Positions 1 through 11,430 of a stretch of DNA of 64,000 nucleotides are shown one piece after another. The notes under the pieces were generated by a model that made no database searches, was not told where the DNA came from, and saw only the letters and a program-made list of their open reading frames with translations. Source of the DNA: Gigaspora margarita (taxonomy: Eukaryota > Glomeromycota > Glomeromycetes > Diversisporales > Gigasporaceae). The stretch lies in assembly GCA_009809945.1 (NCBI GenBank), contig WTPW01001559.1, positions 45,257 through 109,256 of the forward strand, in the 5' to 3' direction. Position 1 is the stretch's first letter. The number at the start of each line of letters is the position of its first letter. A program made the translations under genes and the position numbers.

Positions 1-405
1 TTGCGTTTCGTCATAATACCCTCAAAATTATTTTTGTATTGTAGTGTCGTACGTACCTTGTGATCCAGTGATCGAAATTCGATGATCTAACCACTAATAT
101 CCCCATTTGTCACAATACCCCATTTTACCTTATATTACAAAAAAGCTTGTTGAAATTGTTTATCCCTTAAACTGTCTAGCAGGCAAATTTGCCTACTTAA
201 ATTATCGTAAAAAGTTTTTTTAAGTTTTTTTAAAATTTATTTAAGCTTGACTCCTTTATTTATTGAATAAAATTAAAATATTCTTTTTATAAATAATATA
301 TTTAAATTTTGTTATTCTATCTTTAATTTTGATAAAGTATTACATTTTTAATAACAAAATTTATTTTTTAATTTTACTATTAAAATTTTAAAATGTTTCT
401 TAAAA
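1..405. other. AT-rich non-coding stretch
   Basis: No gene, RNA gene or structured repeat is recognisable here. The last nine bases (397-405, TTCTTAAAA) are the left target-site duplication of the element that starts at 406. Confidence 0.6.
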
Positions 406-699
406 GGGTTTTTCTACACATCTCTGGCCAGAGATATATAGCTTATATATCTCTGGCCTTCTGGCCAATCAAAAGACAGGAAAATCATATGATCAGAAAT
501 CATGTGTTGACCCGATGCTGATGCAAGGTCGGATCTGAACAAATAAGTATCGGCATAGATTTTTTTATAGTATTATAGCACAATGATTATCTTTTTTTTA
601 TATTGCAGTATTGATTTGTTTTTCTTTCACCTTCTTTATTTAGCTTTGTCGCCTTTCGTCGCTGGTGCCATCATTGGTGTCATCGTAGAGGAATTTATA

Positions 700-1690
700 G
701 TATGGTGCAAATGCTGCTAGTAAGTAGTTTAGTACTCTTCTGTGTCTGATTCTTTGTTGTAGTTTGTTTTGTTAGTAGTGGTTTTTATTGTTGGTGATTT
801 AGCTGTTCATGTAGTGTTTCCGCTAGTGGCTTTCGTCATTGGTATAACTAACTACCACTTTTTTTTTAAGTAGGCATCATTTTGGGCTTCTTTGTTTTGT
901 CTTACGTCATTGTTTGGTGTCATCGTTGTGGTGGTAACAAGTAGTTTAGTTCTCTTTCACGTTGTGCCAATTTTTTCATTGTAGGTTTGTTTCATTAGTA
1001 GTGGATTTCATCCTTAATGTAACTAAACTACCACTTTTTTTCAAATAGGCATCATTTTGGAGTTTCTTCACCTTACCTTTCGTCATTTCTTGGTGTTGCC
1101 ATTTCTTGTGTCACTATTGTGGTGATGGTAAGTAGTTTAGTTCTTTTTCATGTTGATGTTGCTAGAGCTGATTTTTGTTGTATCTTTGTTTCTCCGGTAG
1201 TGAATTTCGTCGTTGATGTGACTAAAACTACCACGTTTTTTTCAAATAGCGTCATTTTGGTTTTTTTCGTTGTTGCTTGTAGAGATAGTAAGAGTAGTTT
1301 AGTTCTCTTTTGTGTTAACATTTTTGGCGCTGATTTTTCATGTTGGAGTTGCCGTTTCTCTTTCAGATATGATTTCGTCGTTGGAGTCAGTTGGAGATCT
1401 TTTTTCAGGTGATTTCGTCGTTGGAGTCAGTTGGAGTTCTTTTTTCAGGCGATTTCATCATTGGAGTCAGTATACAAGTCATTACAGGGTTTTTTTTGAT
1501 TACCTACGTCTCGTCCAGTATGGAGTTGCTGTTCATTTTTCTGGTGTATCTCTTTGCTGGAGTGCTCGAGTTTTCAGTGGAATCGTCGCCGTTGTCGTTT
1601 GATTGGTGGTATAGGTTTATGATTTTAGTTGTTTTCCTTTTTTTTTGTGTAATGTCTACGCTTTTACTTTGCTTGTAGTGAATTTATTAG
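700..1690 (+). repeat. Degenerate tandem repeat inside the TIR element
   Basis: A unit of roughly 160-220 bp recurs about four times. The motif GTAGTTTAGTTCTCTTT appears near 723, 941, 1131 and 1293, and the motif CTACCACTTTTTTT near 850, 1030 and 1230. A second, cleaner repeat of exactly 40 bp starts at 1371, 1411 and 1451 (GATTTCGTCGTTGGAGTCAG). Open frames across it on the plus strand are by-products of GT-rich repetition. Similar GTTGGTGTC-rich sequence occurs at 19130-19740 and, inverted, at 18340-18890. Confidence 0.65.
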
Positions 1691-1994
1691 TGGATAGTTA
1701 CTATTAATTGTTGAATTAATGGGTAGTGTTGATTAGTGAATTAGATATTTGTCTCGCGTGAAGTTTTTAATTTTACTGTAGTTGGTTTTTTTTTAAATAA
1801 ATAATATGAGTTGGTCTGTTACATTCCATTTGTACTACACTTTTTTTTATTTATTATTAAAAAAAGATAAATGTCGTAATCAATTTTGAATAAATTTAAA
1901 TGCCATAATAATGATGTATTTTTGCATATTCGATCGGACACGGCCAGTTTATTTGCAGCTTTTTTTTGATAGGCGAACTTTGAGCAAAAATATT

Positions 1995-2115
1995 TCTACA
2001 ACCACCTGACCAAACTTGATAAAATTTTTTTTATTTGAATTCTATAGATTTGTAGAATTCAATAAAAAAAATTTCACAGAGTTTATTCAGGTAGCCGTGG
2101 AGATATTTTGATTTA
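1995..2115. repeat. Foldback core copy
   Basis: A short palindrome is centred on GAATTCTATAGATTTGTAGA. Its arms read roughly ACCAAACTTGATAAAATTTT on one side and the degenerate complement on the other. The same arm sequence forms the core of the foldbacks at 16122-16367 and 20300-20544. Confidence 0.5.
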
Positions 2116-2335
2116 AAGTGTCAATATTGTTTTTTTTTTAATAGTTAGATTCAATCTATCCGCTTAATTAGTTTGTAGTTTCAGGTTACACAAAACTAGC
2201 TGACCTATCCGATATGATCGCGTGATCACGTGATCATCAAAATAGTGGTCATATAACTTTTTTGCAATTTCATTGGTCGAAAGGCCAAAGATATATAAGT
2301 TATATATCTTTGGCCAGAGATGCCTAGAAAACCCC

Positions 2336-3178
2336 TTCTTAAAATTTTATATTCCTGAAGAGAAATTTTTTAGTTATTACTAAGTAACATCTAAATTTTG
2401 CTTAATTAATTATAAAAGTTATAACAATAAAAGTTGTTTAATTTTAAATTGTCTACAACTTTGGATTAAGGTAATAGAGGTTAAATCATAAATTTTTATT
2501 AAGTAAAACTAAAAAAAAAAAAGAAAAAAATTTTTAAAATTAAACTTTTTTTAAAAAAATATAAAATTTTCTTTTATAAGCAAACTCAAATTTTTTATAA
2601 ATATTAAGCAAATAAAATGAAGTTTTAAATAACATATAATTATAGTTTTTATTTAAAAAAAAATTATAGAATATTTTTATTTTTAAAAATTAGATCAGAC
2701 ATGAATTTATAAAATTTAAGCAGGCAAATTTGCCTGCTTATCTGGACAGTTTAAGGAATAGGAACTTTTATCAAAGATATCTTTATAGATTCTTGACCAA
2801 ATTCAATAAAAATTTTTTTATTTTAATTCTATAAATCCATAGAATTCAAATAAAAAAATTAATTAAATTTGATCAAAAACTTATGGAAATAATATTAAAA
2901 AAGTTTTTAAAAGTTAAAATATTTAAGTGACAAAATCGAAGTGATCTATATTGTATTATAGTACAAATAGCAAAAATCCATAGTGTGAATAACAATTCTC
3001 TTATTTAGAATTTCTAGAGAAAATTCTTCAACAGATTAGAAATACAGTCTTATCTCTTAATTTACTCTTTAATTTATTATAAGCACCAATTTTTTTCTCT
3101 TCTCTAAAATTAAAAATTCTTAAAATATATTTTTTTTCCAAAAACAAAAAAAAAACTTTAATTCTTAAAATAGAAACT
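2336..3178. repeat. AT-rich spacer with a second foldback core copy
   Basis: Most of this is featureless AT-rich sequence. At about 2755-2895 there is a palindrome whose arms (TTGACCAAATTCAATAAAAA and its approximate complement) match the core of the foldback family. No gene is seen. Confidence 0.45.
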
Positions 3179-3905
3179 TTGGCACTTCAACCTCAAAATC
3201 TAATTATCCTTGCTAAATTAGTTAAATATTGGAACCAAGACTCCTTATCACAAGATAATAGTCTTGTTTTTACTACCAATCAGATAGCTATAACAAATAA
3301 AAAGAGATTATACTCTCTTTACAGTTCTCTACAAAAAATAAAAACCAAACCCAAAATAATGTTATCAATAACTATTTTTTTGAGCCAAATTTTGATAATC
3401 TTAATCATTCAACTAAAACCACTTTAGAAAATTTAGAATTAAAACCAAACAGTAATCAAAATAACACTGATTCAAAAAATACTAATGAAGAACTATTCTT
3501 CCTACTTGTTTTTATTGAATCAGAAAATACTAACTCTTAAGAACCAAAATCTAATATTATAAATAAGTTAGTTACTAACTTGACTAGAACTAAATAGAAC
3601 TTATATTAGAAAAAACCCATTAATTAGAACTACCCATTGGACAAGCACTAAGAAATAATTGCTCGACTCCAAGTAGAAAGCTGAAAAAAACAAAAATATC
3701 CCCAAATTAGGATTTTAGAAGCTTGCTATTATCTTGAACAATTGAAGACTAATAGTAATACCAAGAAGAAATACCAAAAGATATGAGATACTTTAAAAGA
3801 AAGTTTAAGATCTCAAAGTGCTTCACAAATATAGAAGTGTGCCAATTGAATTTATCAAGTACTACAAGTAGTATTGTACATTATGGCTGTCTATAGCCTG
3901 TTTTG
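3179..3905 (+). pseudogene. Stop-riddled remnant of an unrecognised protein
   Basis: An open stretch at 3179-3427 is followed by coding-like sequence with many in-frame stops. From 3541 to about 3905 a single frame gives coherent peptides such as IRILEACYYLEQLKTNSNTK and DTLKESLRSQSASQI, broken by TAG, TAA and TGA. Several stops sit where a one-base transition from TGG, CGA or CAA would restore a plausible residue, so the copy looks old and decayed by C-to-T or G-to-A change. The composition resembles repeated fungal gene families, but I do not recognise a domain and assign no function. Confidence 0.45.
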
Positions 3906-4401
3906 ACTTGTTTATATCCAAGATTGTCCAAATATCCAAGATTGTCCAAAGCTTGTCCAGGCTTTAAAAATTAATAAATTTATCTAAAAAATATATACTA
4001 TATATTTTTTTTTAGATGCTGAACATATTCTAGTTAAAATTAAAAAGATTATTTTAATAAAATTTTAAAGTAATTTTACTTTATTTAATTGTTCAAAATT
4101 GTTTAAAATTGCTAAATCATTGTTTAAAGCTGTTCATGACAATACTGTTTACAAGTATATGAATTGTCTTGCCTCTATTCTACTACTGCAATTATATATA
4201 CTAACTTAGAAGGACTAAGTGAAGAAAATTTTTTCTACTATAGGGGTTACTAGAGCATTGTGAACACTTTTTAAAAATTTATATTGAGCTAAATAAACAA
4301 GATATAAAGCCAAAAATTATACAAAATATTAATAAATCTAAAATTTTTTAAATAAAAAAAAGTTTACAAAATTCTATGCAGTATTTTTTATGTTATTAAG
4401 A
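3906..4401. other. AT-rich spacer
   Basis: Short direct repeats of AAGATTGTCCAAA occur near 3930-3955. The rest is AT-rich with no gene. Bases 4393-4401 (TTATTAAGA) are the left target duplication of the next element. Confidence 0.5.
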
Positions 4402-4694
4402 GGACCCAGAACATCTCTCATATAGGTCATAACTGGATTTTGGCCAATTTTGACCTAATTTGCTAAAAATGACAAAATATATTTACTTTAATAACTTCTA
4501 ATCCAGTAATCACAATTGAATAAACTTTTTTTTGTTAGATGCGCCTCACTGAGAGCTTTATTTTAAAAAAAGTTTATTCAAATTGGACCACTGAATGCCA
4601 AGATAATTGCCAAAAACTGTTTTTTACTTCTTAAATTTTAGGTGTTTTTGCTAAAAAATTTCAAGTATGACCTCTATACTAGATGTCTGGGCCT
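4402..4694. mobile_element. Foldback MITE with 9-bp target duplication
   Basis: A 293-bp palindromic element. The left end GGACCCAGAACATC pairs with an inverted right end AGGCCCAGACATC, and similarity continues through most of both arms. The inner part, about 4500-4605, carries the words CCAGTAATCACAATTGAATA and GGACCACTGAAT found in other foldbacks of this window. It is flanked by a perfect duplication TTATTAAGA (4393-4401, 4695-4703). Nine bases suggests mobilisation by a MULE-type transposase; this is inference. Confidence 0.8.
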
Positions 4695-4778
4695 TTATTA
4701 AGATTATACTAGTATAAAATTAGTAATTTTTAAAAATTAGTTATCATAATTACTGTATATTAAAAAAATTTTTTATTA

Positions 4779-5032
4779 GGCTATTCGAAATTGCTATTTC
4801 GTTTAATGTTCTCCCCCCACCAGCTCTAAGAGCTCCCCCCTAGAATTAAACAGGCCAATCAGAACGCTCATCTCGTTTTAGGATTCCAATAAGTCACGTG
4901 CTTATAAGTCAACCAATAATAATGTATTTATTTTTTGTAATTTTATTATGTTTGTTTAATTTGACCCCCCTCCCCCCACCACGCTTAAGATTCTTAAAGG
5001 AATGTTAAACGAAATTATAAATTCAAATGGCC
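4779..5032. mobile_element. PIF/Harbinger-like MITE
   Basis: A 254-bp element. Left TIR GGCTATTCGAAATTGCTATT pairs with inverted right TIR GGCCATTTGAATTTATAATT; both run on into TTTCGTTTAA. It is flanked by TTA on both sides, the 3-bp duplication of PIF/Harbinger elements. C-runs sit just inside both ends (4813-4846 and 4963-4979). It is related at its ends to 35316-36313. Confidence 0.65.
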
Positions 5033-5730
5033 TTAAGTTAATAAATAATTATTATATAAAATTTATTTAGTATAATAATTTATATATAATTTTATATTTT
5101 AAAAACTTTAAAATTTTAAACTAAATATTATTATTAAATATATAAGGTAAATTATTAAATTTAAAATTAACAAATTTTAAATACAGTAATTGTTACTATA
5201 TTTAGTAATTTTATGAACATTTTTTTAAAAAATTTAAAAATTTCAGAATATATGTAATTTTTTATACTAAACAAAATTTACTTAGCATTTAAGTTTTTTG
5301 GTTTACTTATTAAAAAAATTAAGTTTTATATATATTAAAAACTAAATTCATATTTATATTAAAACTGTATTTAAAACTAGTAAACTAAACCAATAAAAAA
5401 ATCTAAAAATTTTTTAATTTTAATTATTTCAAAACTACTGTATAGAATTTTGGAATTTTTTTATTTAAAAGCTTTAGATATAAATAATAATTTATGCAAT
5501 TTTTAGCTTTATATCTTATTTATTTAGCTCAATATAAATTCTTTAAAAAGTGTCTACAATGCTTTGGTAGCCCCTTGTATTATATAAGATTGGAATTTAT
5601 GGTGCTTATTCTTAAAGAGGATGGAAATATTATAGAACAAGCTTAATAGTATTGTTTTATATTATTTTTATTATTAGTTTTCTTAATATTATTTTCTAGT
5701 ATTATTGTATTTACATATTATTATTAGTAT
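5033..5730. other. AT-rich spacer
   Basis: No gene or clear repeat is seen. Bases 5723-5730 (ATTAGTAT) are the left target duplication of the hAT element. Confidence 0.5.
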
Positions 5731-6502
5731 TGAGCTGTTAATCAGTCTTTCTGGTCCATCCCAGTTAAAAGACCACACGGTCTTTTAAAAAACCAGACTG
5801 GACGCAGTCTGGAACCGAAATAGGACTAAATAGAGCTAGACTGGACAGACCGATGATCAATATAATACTTTTTTGCTATAATAGTGAAATTAAGTTTGTT
5901 AGTATAAATATTACAATAAGCTTTTCAAATTAATAATATTTGCTTATATAATATTAATACATTTTATAATTTTAGTTATATATAATTTGTGGATTAGAAA
6001 ATAATATAGTAGATTAATATAGCAAAATAACTTATTTAATTAACTATGTAAATATGAATATTATAGTTAAAATTAGTAAAAAAGATTTTGTTACTTTTAA
6101 CCACTTAAGATTCAATAATTTATATAATTATAATTGGGTATGCCAAATGTTCAATCATGTACTGATTCAAGACAAAAATTGTCTTAATATATGAAAAAAT
6201 TAAAGTAAATCAACAAAATGATTCAATGTTACTTGTATAAAAAAAAATATTTATTAATATTTATTAATAAAATATTGTTAGCATTTATATGCCTGTCAAA
6301 TACTTAAAAATTTATAAACTTAATATATTTAATAAAAAAAATATAAGAAATAAAGTATCGGGTTATTTCCAAGTTAAAATCAAAAAAAATTGAATTGGTA
6401 AAATGTTATAGCATAAAAGTTTTATACGTATTTTATAAGTACAATAAAATTATATATGTATATAAAAAAAACCTGCTAGCAGGAAAAAAAAAATTATGTA
6501 AA

Positions 6503-9100
6503 TTAAAATTTATAATGGTAAGTCTTTAGTAACCAAGACTTTAAACACAAAACTGCCTGAACTGTTTCATTATCAAGAAAATTTCTGGATTTAGTAACTG
6601 TTAATCCAGCTAAACTAAATAGTTGTTCGCATAGAACACTAGTAGACATAATAGCTAGATAATCTTTTGCCATAGTAGCTAAATTTAGAAAAGCTTTTTG
6701 ATTAGCTTTCCACCAATCGCAAAAAGAAGTTTGTTCAGGTGATGTAGTTGTATCCCAATATCGAGTAAGTTCATCTGTATCAGAAGTTGTAGATAACATA
6801 GATGTTCTATTATAGTCTTGTATAAATTGAATACATTTTGAAATATATGGAGGTTGAACTATAGATCCAGAATTTGCTAGAAAATTTGTATGAATTGAAG
6901 CCAAAATTTTATCAGCTGGATTTTCAGAATAAACAACTTGTTTAAAATGCGGATCAAAAAAGATAGCAATCTTACAAGCTTCTTGCATAATTAGCTAGTA
7001 TTCATCCAATTTTTTTTAGATTTTAGATACCACTAAATTCATATCTTGATGGTTACTATAAAAGGTATTAAGATGATTAAATAAACCAGAAATAATAAGA
7101 CGTAAGTTAGCAATTGTTGGATAATTAGATTTTGAAAGAATTTTTGTTGTAATATTGATAGTTTTAAACAATTGTGAAGTTTCTAATTAAATTTTTTTTT
7201 CCTTTGGTACACCCTACCAAACCAAATTTTTTTTTACCTAAAATATTCTAACAATATCCACATACTTACTTCTGGATTGCCCAAAGGGCATATTCGATCG
7301 ACTTCACCCAAGTACTACTCATGGCACCCAAGTCCAGTATTCTGCATTTGACTACTACTAGTCAGAGTTATATGTCGAAGGGAATTTCATCCTAACAACA
7401 TGTGCTACAAGTTCTTAAAGTATTTTTTTAGACTTTTTGGCCTCTCATTATGTCTTGTGACTTCAGTTATTCCAAATTGGGGCTCTAACTTATTTTATTT
7501 TACTATCATAGATTTGATAATGGCAACTTGCCCAATAAAGTCTGTCCATAGCCATCCTGGGTCCCTGTCTTCCCATAGTGTTTCAGTTCCCTAACTGGGT
7601 AGTTTTTTTCTATTTCTCCTCTAGGCAGATTTGAACTAGCAACCTTCGATTTGCAACCTGGGAGCATAACCACTATGCTATTGGCCTGCAGGTCAGTTCC
7701 TAAGTAAATTAAAAATAATTATTTATTATCAATATTTACTGTTTAAAATCTTTTCTAAAAATATTATTAATATTATATATAATACTTACTAACAGAATAT
7801 TCCATTCATCTTCAAAAAGTTGTAAATCATGTAATGCTGAATGTCATATAACAAGAGAATCTAGATCTATACACAAGACTAATGTATAGTCCATCATCAA
7901 AAAAGATAAATTCTAGTGAGTTGAACAATTGATAATTGGTTGCAAAAAAGGATGATCGAAGGAAGCTAATATATGTTTTAAATCTTCAATTAAAAGTGAA
8001 GATTTATGAATTTTTTTAATAAAATAGCAAAGCTTAATTAAATATCTATTTGCTATATTTAAGCCTTTTTTAACTGCAAGATTCATGATATGTGCAGCAC
8101 ATCGAATATGTTGAAATGAGGTATTAGAAAAATTATCAGTAAGAGTAACCTTAACTATACTACTAGCTAAAACAATATTACTAGCATTATCAGAAGTTAA
8201 TGCTAGAATTTTTTGTCTAACTGAAATTCATTTAAGAATGATAAAATAATATTTGCAATTATTTGGCAAGTATAAGGAGAAGAAATTTCAAAAACATCTA
8301 AAAGAAGGTGACAAAGATTCCAATTTTCATCAATAAAATAACAAGTTATTGCCATAAAACTTGTCATAGTACAAGAATTCCAAATATCAGTTATCAAAGT
8401 AACTTTGCAAGTGAGATTAAAAATAAAATTTTTAATTAAAGTTCTTTGTGACTCAAATTTAGAAATAATTAAATCATGAAGTACTTGTTAGCAAGAAAGT
8501 TGGAAGCATGGATCTAAATCAAAAATAAATTGCTTAAAATATAAGTTTTCAACAACTCAAAATGCTTGCAAATTAACAACAATCCACTTTAATAAGAAAG
8601 CTATTTTTTTTTCTTGAATACTATATGGATATAGCTCAGGATGTAGAAAATAATCTAAAGTTGTTTGACGAAAATTATCATACAGTCCAATATGTTGTGT
8701 TTGAAATATCGATTAAGTGTACTTGTTGATGTTTTATCACTAAATATACATTGACAATAGTTGCATTTACATTGTTTTGTGGCAAGTACTGTAAAAAATC
8801 ACTATACATATGAGGGTTGTTGTCTGTTGGAATGAGCTAAAAATTATTCTTAGTAACATTTTCATTATTATGTGATGTAGATGAATTATCATACATTTCA
8901 TCTTCAGAACTTTCAGGTTCTTGATTTTGTTCAAATTCAATTAAATTATCTAGGTTTTCAATTTTTTGAGTAACTTCAAGTTCATCAAAGTTATCAGATT
9001 CTTGTTCATTACTGCTATTTGAACTATCAAGTTCATCATACGAAGCTTTATTAATATTTGTATTTATTTTTGAATGAATTACAATTGGATCACAATTCAT
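6503..9100 (-). pseudogene. Broken hAT transposase (BED finger, C-terminal dimerisation domain)
   Basis: A cut-and-paste transposase of the hAT superfamily, read on the minus strand in pieces. The N-terminal acidic, Ser/Asn-rich segment lies at 8837-9100. A BED-type zinc finger follows at about 8700-8775, where CNYCQCIFSDKTSTSTLN and a downstream RYFKHN can be read. The core at 8203-8397 contains TSFMAITCYFIDENWN, typical of the hAT catalytic region. The last piece, 6503-6988, ends with the dimerisation signature MSTSVLCEQLFSLAGLTV. Frameshifts, stops and a SINE between 7194 and 7694 mean no functional protein can be made. Family assignment is confident from motifs; exact exon limits are not. 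Confidence 0.85.
7194..7694 (-). mobile_element. tRNA-derived SINE inserted in the hAT transposase
   Basis: On the minus strand the element starts GACCTGCAGGCC and carries a good RNA polymerase III A box (TAGCATAGTGG, at 7670-7680) and B box (AGTTCAAATCT, near 7628-7638), so its head derives from a tRNA. It ends in an A-run, seen as a T-run at 7192-7200 on the plus strand. A 16-bp target duplication matches at 14 of 16 positions (7178-7193 and 7695-7710). Length about 501 bp. The plus-strand open frame at 7400-7594 is not a gene. Confidence 0.8.
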
Positions 9101-10612
9101 AGTTAAAATACAAATTCTAAAGGTATGTAAATAATGAACAATGAAATTTTATTTTTAATATCTTATTTATATAAAAATTTACAGATTTACTTTTGATAGT
9201 AATAAGTAATTTATTGATATCAAATTTACAATTTTACAAATAAATTAATAGCTAAATTGTATAAATCAATTTATAATTTATCATCGCTCTTTAAATTACT
9301 TAACAAAAAGAACTTTACATTACCTATTGAATATGTATTGTTTTTTTTTATATAGTAACAGGTTTCTAGCTAAAGATATATAATTTAACTGTTCGTTTGC
9401 TGATGACTTTGCTACAAGAGCTATTTTATGTGTGAGTAAAACTTTTATTTAATATAATTATTTCATGATGCATATTTGATTAAACCTATAAGACTAAAAG
9501 AGTTAAAGATACAAAACTTCAAAGATTTTATTTGGCATTATTATATTATTATTTATAGCTACCAAAATTCCTGTTTGTAGTATTTATCTATACTGATAAA
9601 ATTAAAAATTCATAATGTTGAATGAGTATTACTCTAATCGCTATTCAAATTGTCATTTAATACTATCATGACTTGCAGATATGCATATTTGTGATAGTTT
9701 GAATATAGTTCAAATCATAGTTTGAATGCTATTAGAATTATGCTATTCAGTATGATAAAATTTTTTAAATTCACTAGTATTAGTATCTTAATATCACAAT
9801 ACAACAAAAATTTTCTTTATTAAGTTTCAACAATAATTAATTATCCATAATGTGCTTAATAGAAAGTATGCAAATTTGATTTTCAAAATAAATTAGCCAA
9901 ATTTAGTATGCAATATTTTGGCATTGTAATCTTTAAATCCAGATGATCCACATTTATACATAAATTCTTATCAATGTGTGCTGATATCGAAAAAACTGAT
10001 AATCTATAATGGTACATTCATTACTTATATGCAGATTGCAGATTATACTTATTTCAGATTTGAACAATATACTATATTTGCATATAGGTATTGTTTGGAT
10101 TATGAGTTTGAGGCAGGCTAATAGTTAAATTAGTCGAATGCAAATTATCATTTTTATCATTATAAATTCTTGGCTAAATTAATCATTAGCTTGTTTCAAA
10201 CTGCCCATAGGTGTTATTTCGCACAAATACAATACAAATTGTAAATCAACTGATTACACCATTGCTGTTATTAATAAATTTCTCTGTTTTATTAATATTA
10301 ACAACAGCCTGTTCACATTATACATTAAATGTGATTTAATCTTGTTTAACAAACTATGGGGTTTGTAATTGAATTTTAACCAAAAACAACATTTTATAGT
10401 TGTTTCAAAATGCGTATTATCAAGATAATATTTAGTTTATTTGATATTTACTATTAGGACTGACAGTCCTTTCAGTCTGTCCTAAAAAGGACTAGACTGA
10501 CCTGGTCCTAGGATGGACCAAAGAACCGTCAGTCTGGACTAGACTGATTAATAGCCCTGTTTAGTATTGTATTAATATTGCTATAAAAAGCTAAATTAGA
10601 AGTATAAACAAA

Positions 10613-10754
10613 TGGCTACTTCTACTATTTCTACTATTTATATCATTTCTACCATTTTTACTATTTTACTATTTCTATTATTTCTACCATTTTTATTATT
10701 TCTATCATTTTTACTATTTTTCTATTTCTACTATTTCTACTATTTCTACTATTT
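10613..10754. repeat. TTTCTACTAT microsatellite, left part
   Basis: About fourteen imperfect copies of a 10-bp word resembling TTTCTACTAT. The same array resumes at 11272 after an inserted foldback element. Confidence 0.85.
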
Positions 10755-10865
10755 GGAGCATCCATAAAGAATGTTATATGTAGCTCTTGACCCCTAGACT
10801 ATATAAAAAAAATTAAAAATCCATATATTTATATATATAATTTTACAAAATCTTGGATATATTAT

Positions 10866-10964
10866 GATCCAGTAATCCAGTCTGGATGATTTTGGTAGTA
10901 TTTGATTCGTCTCTATAAGACGAATTTAATGGTACTAAAATCATTTCATTTGGACCACTAGATC
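10866..10964. repeat. Hairpin with GTCTC/GAGAC-type centre (copy 1)
   Basis: A palindrome that opens with GATCCAGTAATCCAG and closes with GGACCACTAGATC. The inner arm is GATTTTGGTAGTATTTGATT and the centre is CGTCTCTATAAGACG. Confidence 0.75.
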
Positions 10965-11046
10965 AAGGGTTATTTACAAAAAACTATTGATTTTATAGTA
11001 ATTTTATAAAAAACATAATAACCAATAGTATTCTGTAATAAACCAT

Positions 11047-11145
11047 GATTCAGCAATCCAAACTAGATGATTTTGGTACCATTCAAATCCTCTCCTCGAG
11101 ATGATTCAAATAATGCTAAAATCATCTAATTTGGACCTCTGGATC
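11047..11145. repeat. Hairpin with GTCTC/GAGAC-type centre (copy 2)
   Basis: Same architecture as the preceding hairpin: outer GATTCAGCAATCC and GGACCTCTGGATC, inner GATTTTGGTACCATTCAAAT, centre CTCTCCTCGAGATGA. Confidence 0.7.
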
Positions 11146-11271
11146 AAGTTTTAGACAAATTTTTATAAAAAAATTATGTTATATTTTTTGACTTCTCTTA
11201 CTTATTGGAAAAAGTGTTATATTTTGGGGGACTCTCTCTCTCAAATATAACATTATTTATAGATGCCCTTC

Positions 11272-11345
11272 CTACTATTTCTTCTATTTCTACTATTTTT
11301 ACTATTTTTACTATTTCTATGATTTTTACTATTTCTACTTCTAAA
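11272..11345. repeat. TTTCTACTAT microsatellite, right part
   Basis: Continuation of the 10-bp array that begins at 10613; the two parts are separated only by the inserted foldback. Confidence 0.8.
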
Positions 11346-11430
11346 ATTTAAAAAATATATAAATCCTAGATTTTGCCCTCTTGTATAATAGATTCAGATT
11401 CTCTTTTCTTCTTCCAAATGTTTAGAAATA

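Larger units (their letters stand above)
406..2335. mobile_element. Non-autonomous MULE-like TIR element, 1.93 kb
   Basis: Terminal inverted repeats of about 53 bp are visible. The left end begins GGGTTTTTCTACACATCTCT and the right end, read inverted, begins GGGGTTTTCTAGGCATCTCT; both continue through CTGGCC and ATATATARCTTATATAT motifs that are themselves palindromic. The element is flanked by a perfect 9-bp duplication TTCTTAAAA (397-405 and 2336-2344), a length typical of Mutator-like elements. There is no transposase. The interior is a tandem repeat (about 700-1690) plus a foldback core (about 2000-2110). A related element lies at 17996-19046. The MULE label is inferred from TSD length and long TIRs. 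Confidence 0.8.
5731..10559 (-). mobile_element. Near full-length hAT DNA transposon, 4.8 kb
   Basis: The ends are inverted repeats: TGAGCTGTTAATCAGTCT on the left and, inverted from the right, CAGGGCTATTAATCAGTCTA. Both subterminal regions are rich in the word AGTCTGG/TGGTCC. The target duplication is ATTAGTAT (5723-5730) versus TTTAGTAT (10560-10567), matching 7 of 8. Inside, on the minus strand, lie the remains of a BED-finger hAT transposase (about 9100 to 6503), itself split by a SINE (7194-7694). This is the only element here that pairs hAT ends with hAT transposase sequence. Confidence 0.8.
10755..11271. mobile_element. Foldback TIR element inside a microsatellite
   Basis: A 517-bp element. 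The left end reads GGAGCATCCATAAAGAATGT; the inverted right end reads GAAGGGCATCTATAAATAAT, and both continue into GTTATAT. It splits the TTTCTACTAT array and is flanked by CTACTATTT (10746-10754, 11272-11280), though the array itself could supply that match. It contains two tandem hairpins, 10866-10964 and 11047-11145, like those at 63629-63915. Confidence 0.7.

Noticed and set aside
1119..1678. Three overlapping plus-strand open frames
   Set aside because: They lie across a GT-rich tandem repeat inside a TIR element and read as repeat translations with no domain.
7626..7694. A possible functional tRNA gene on the minus strand
   Set aside because: It is the head of a SINE with a target duplication, not a stand-alone tRNA.
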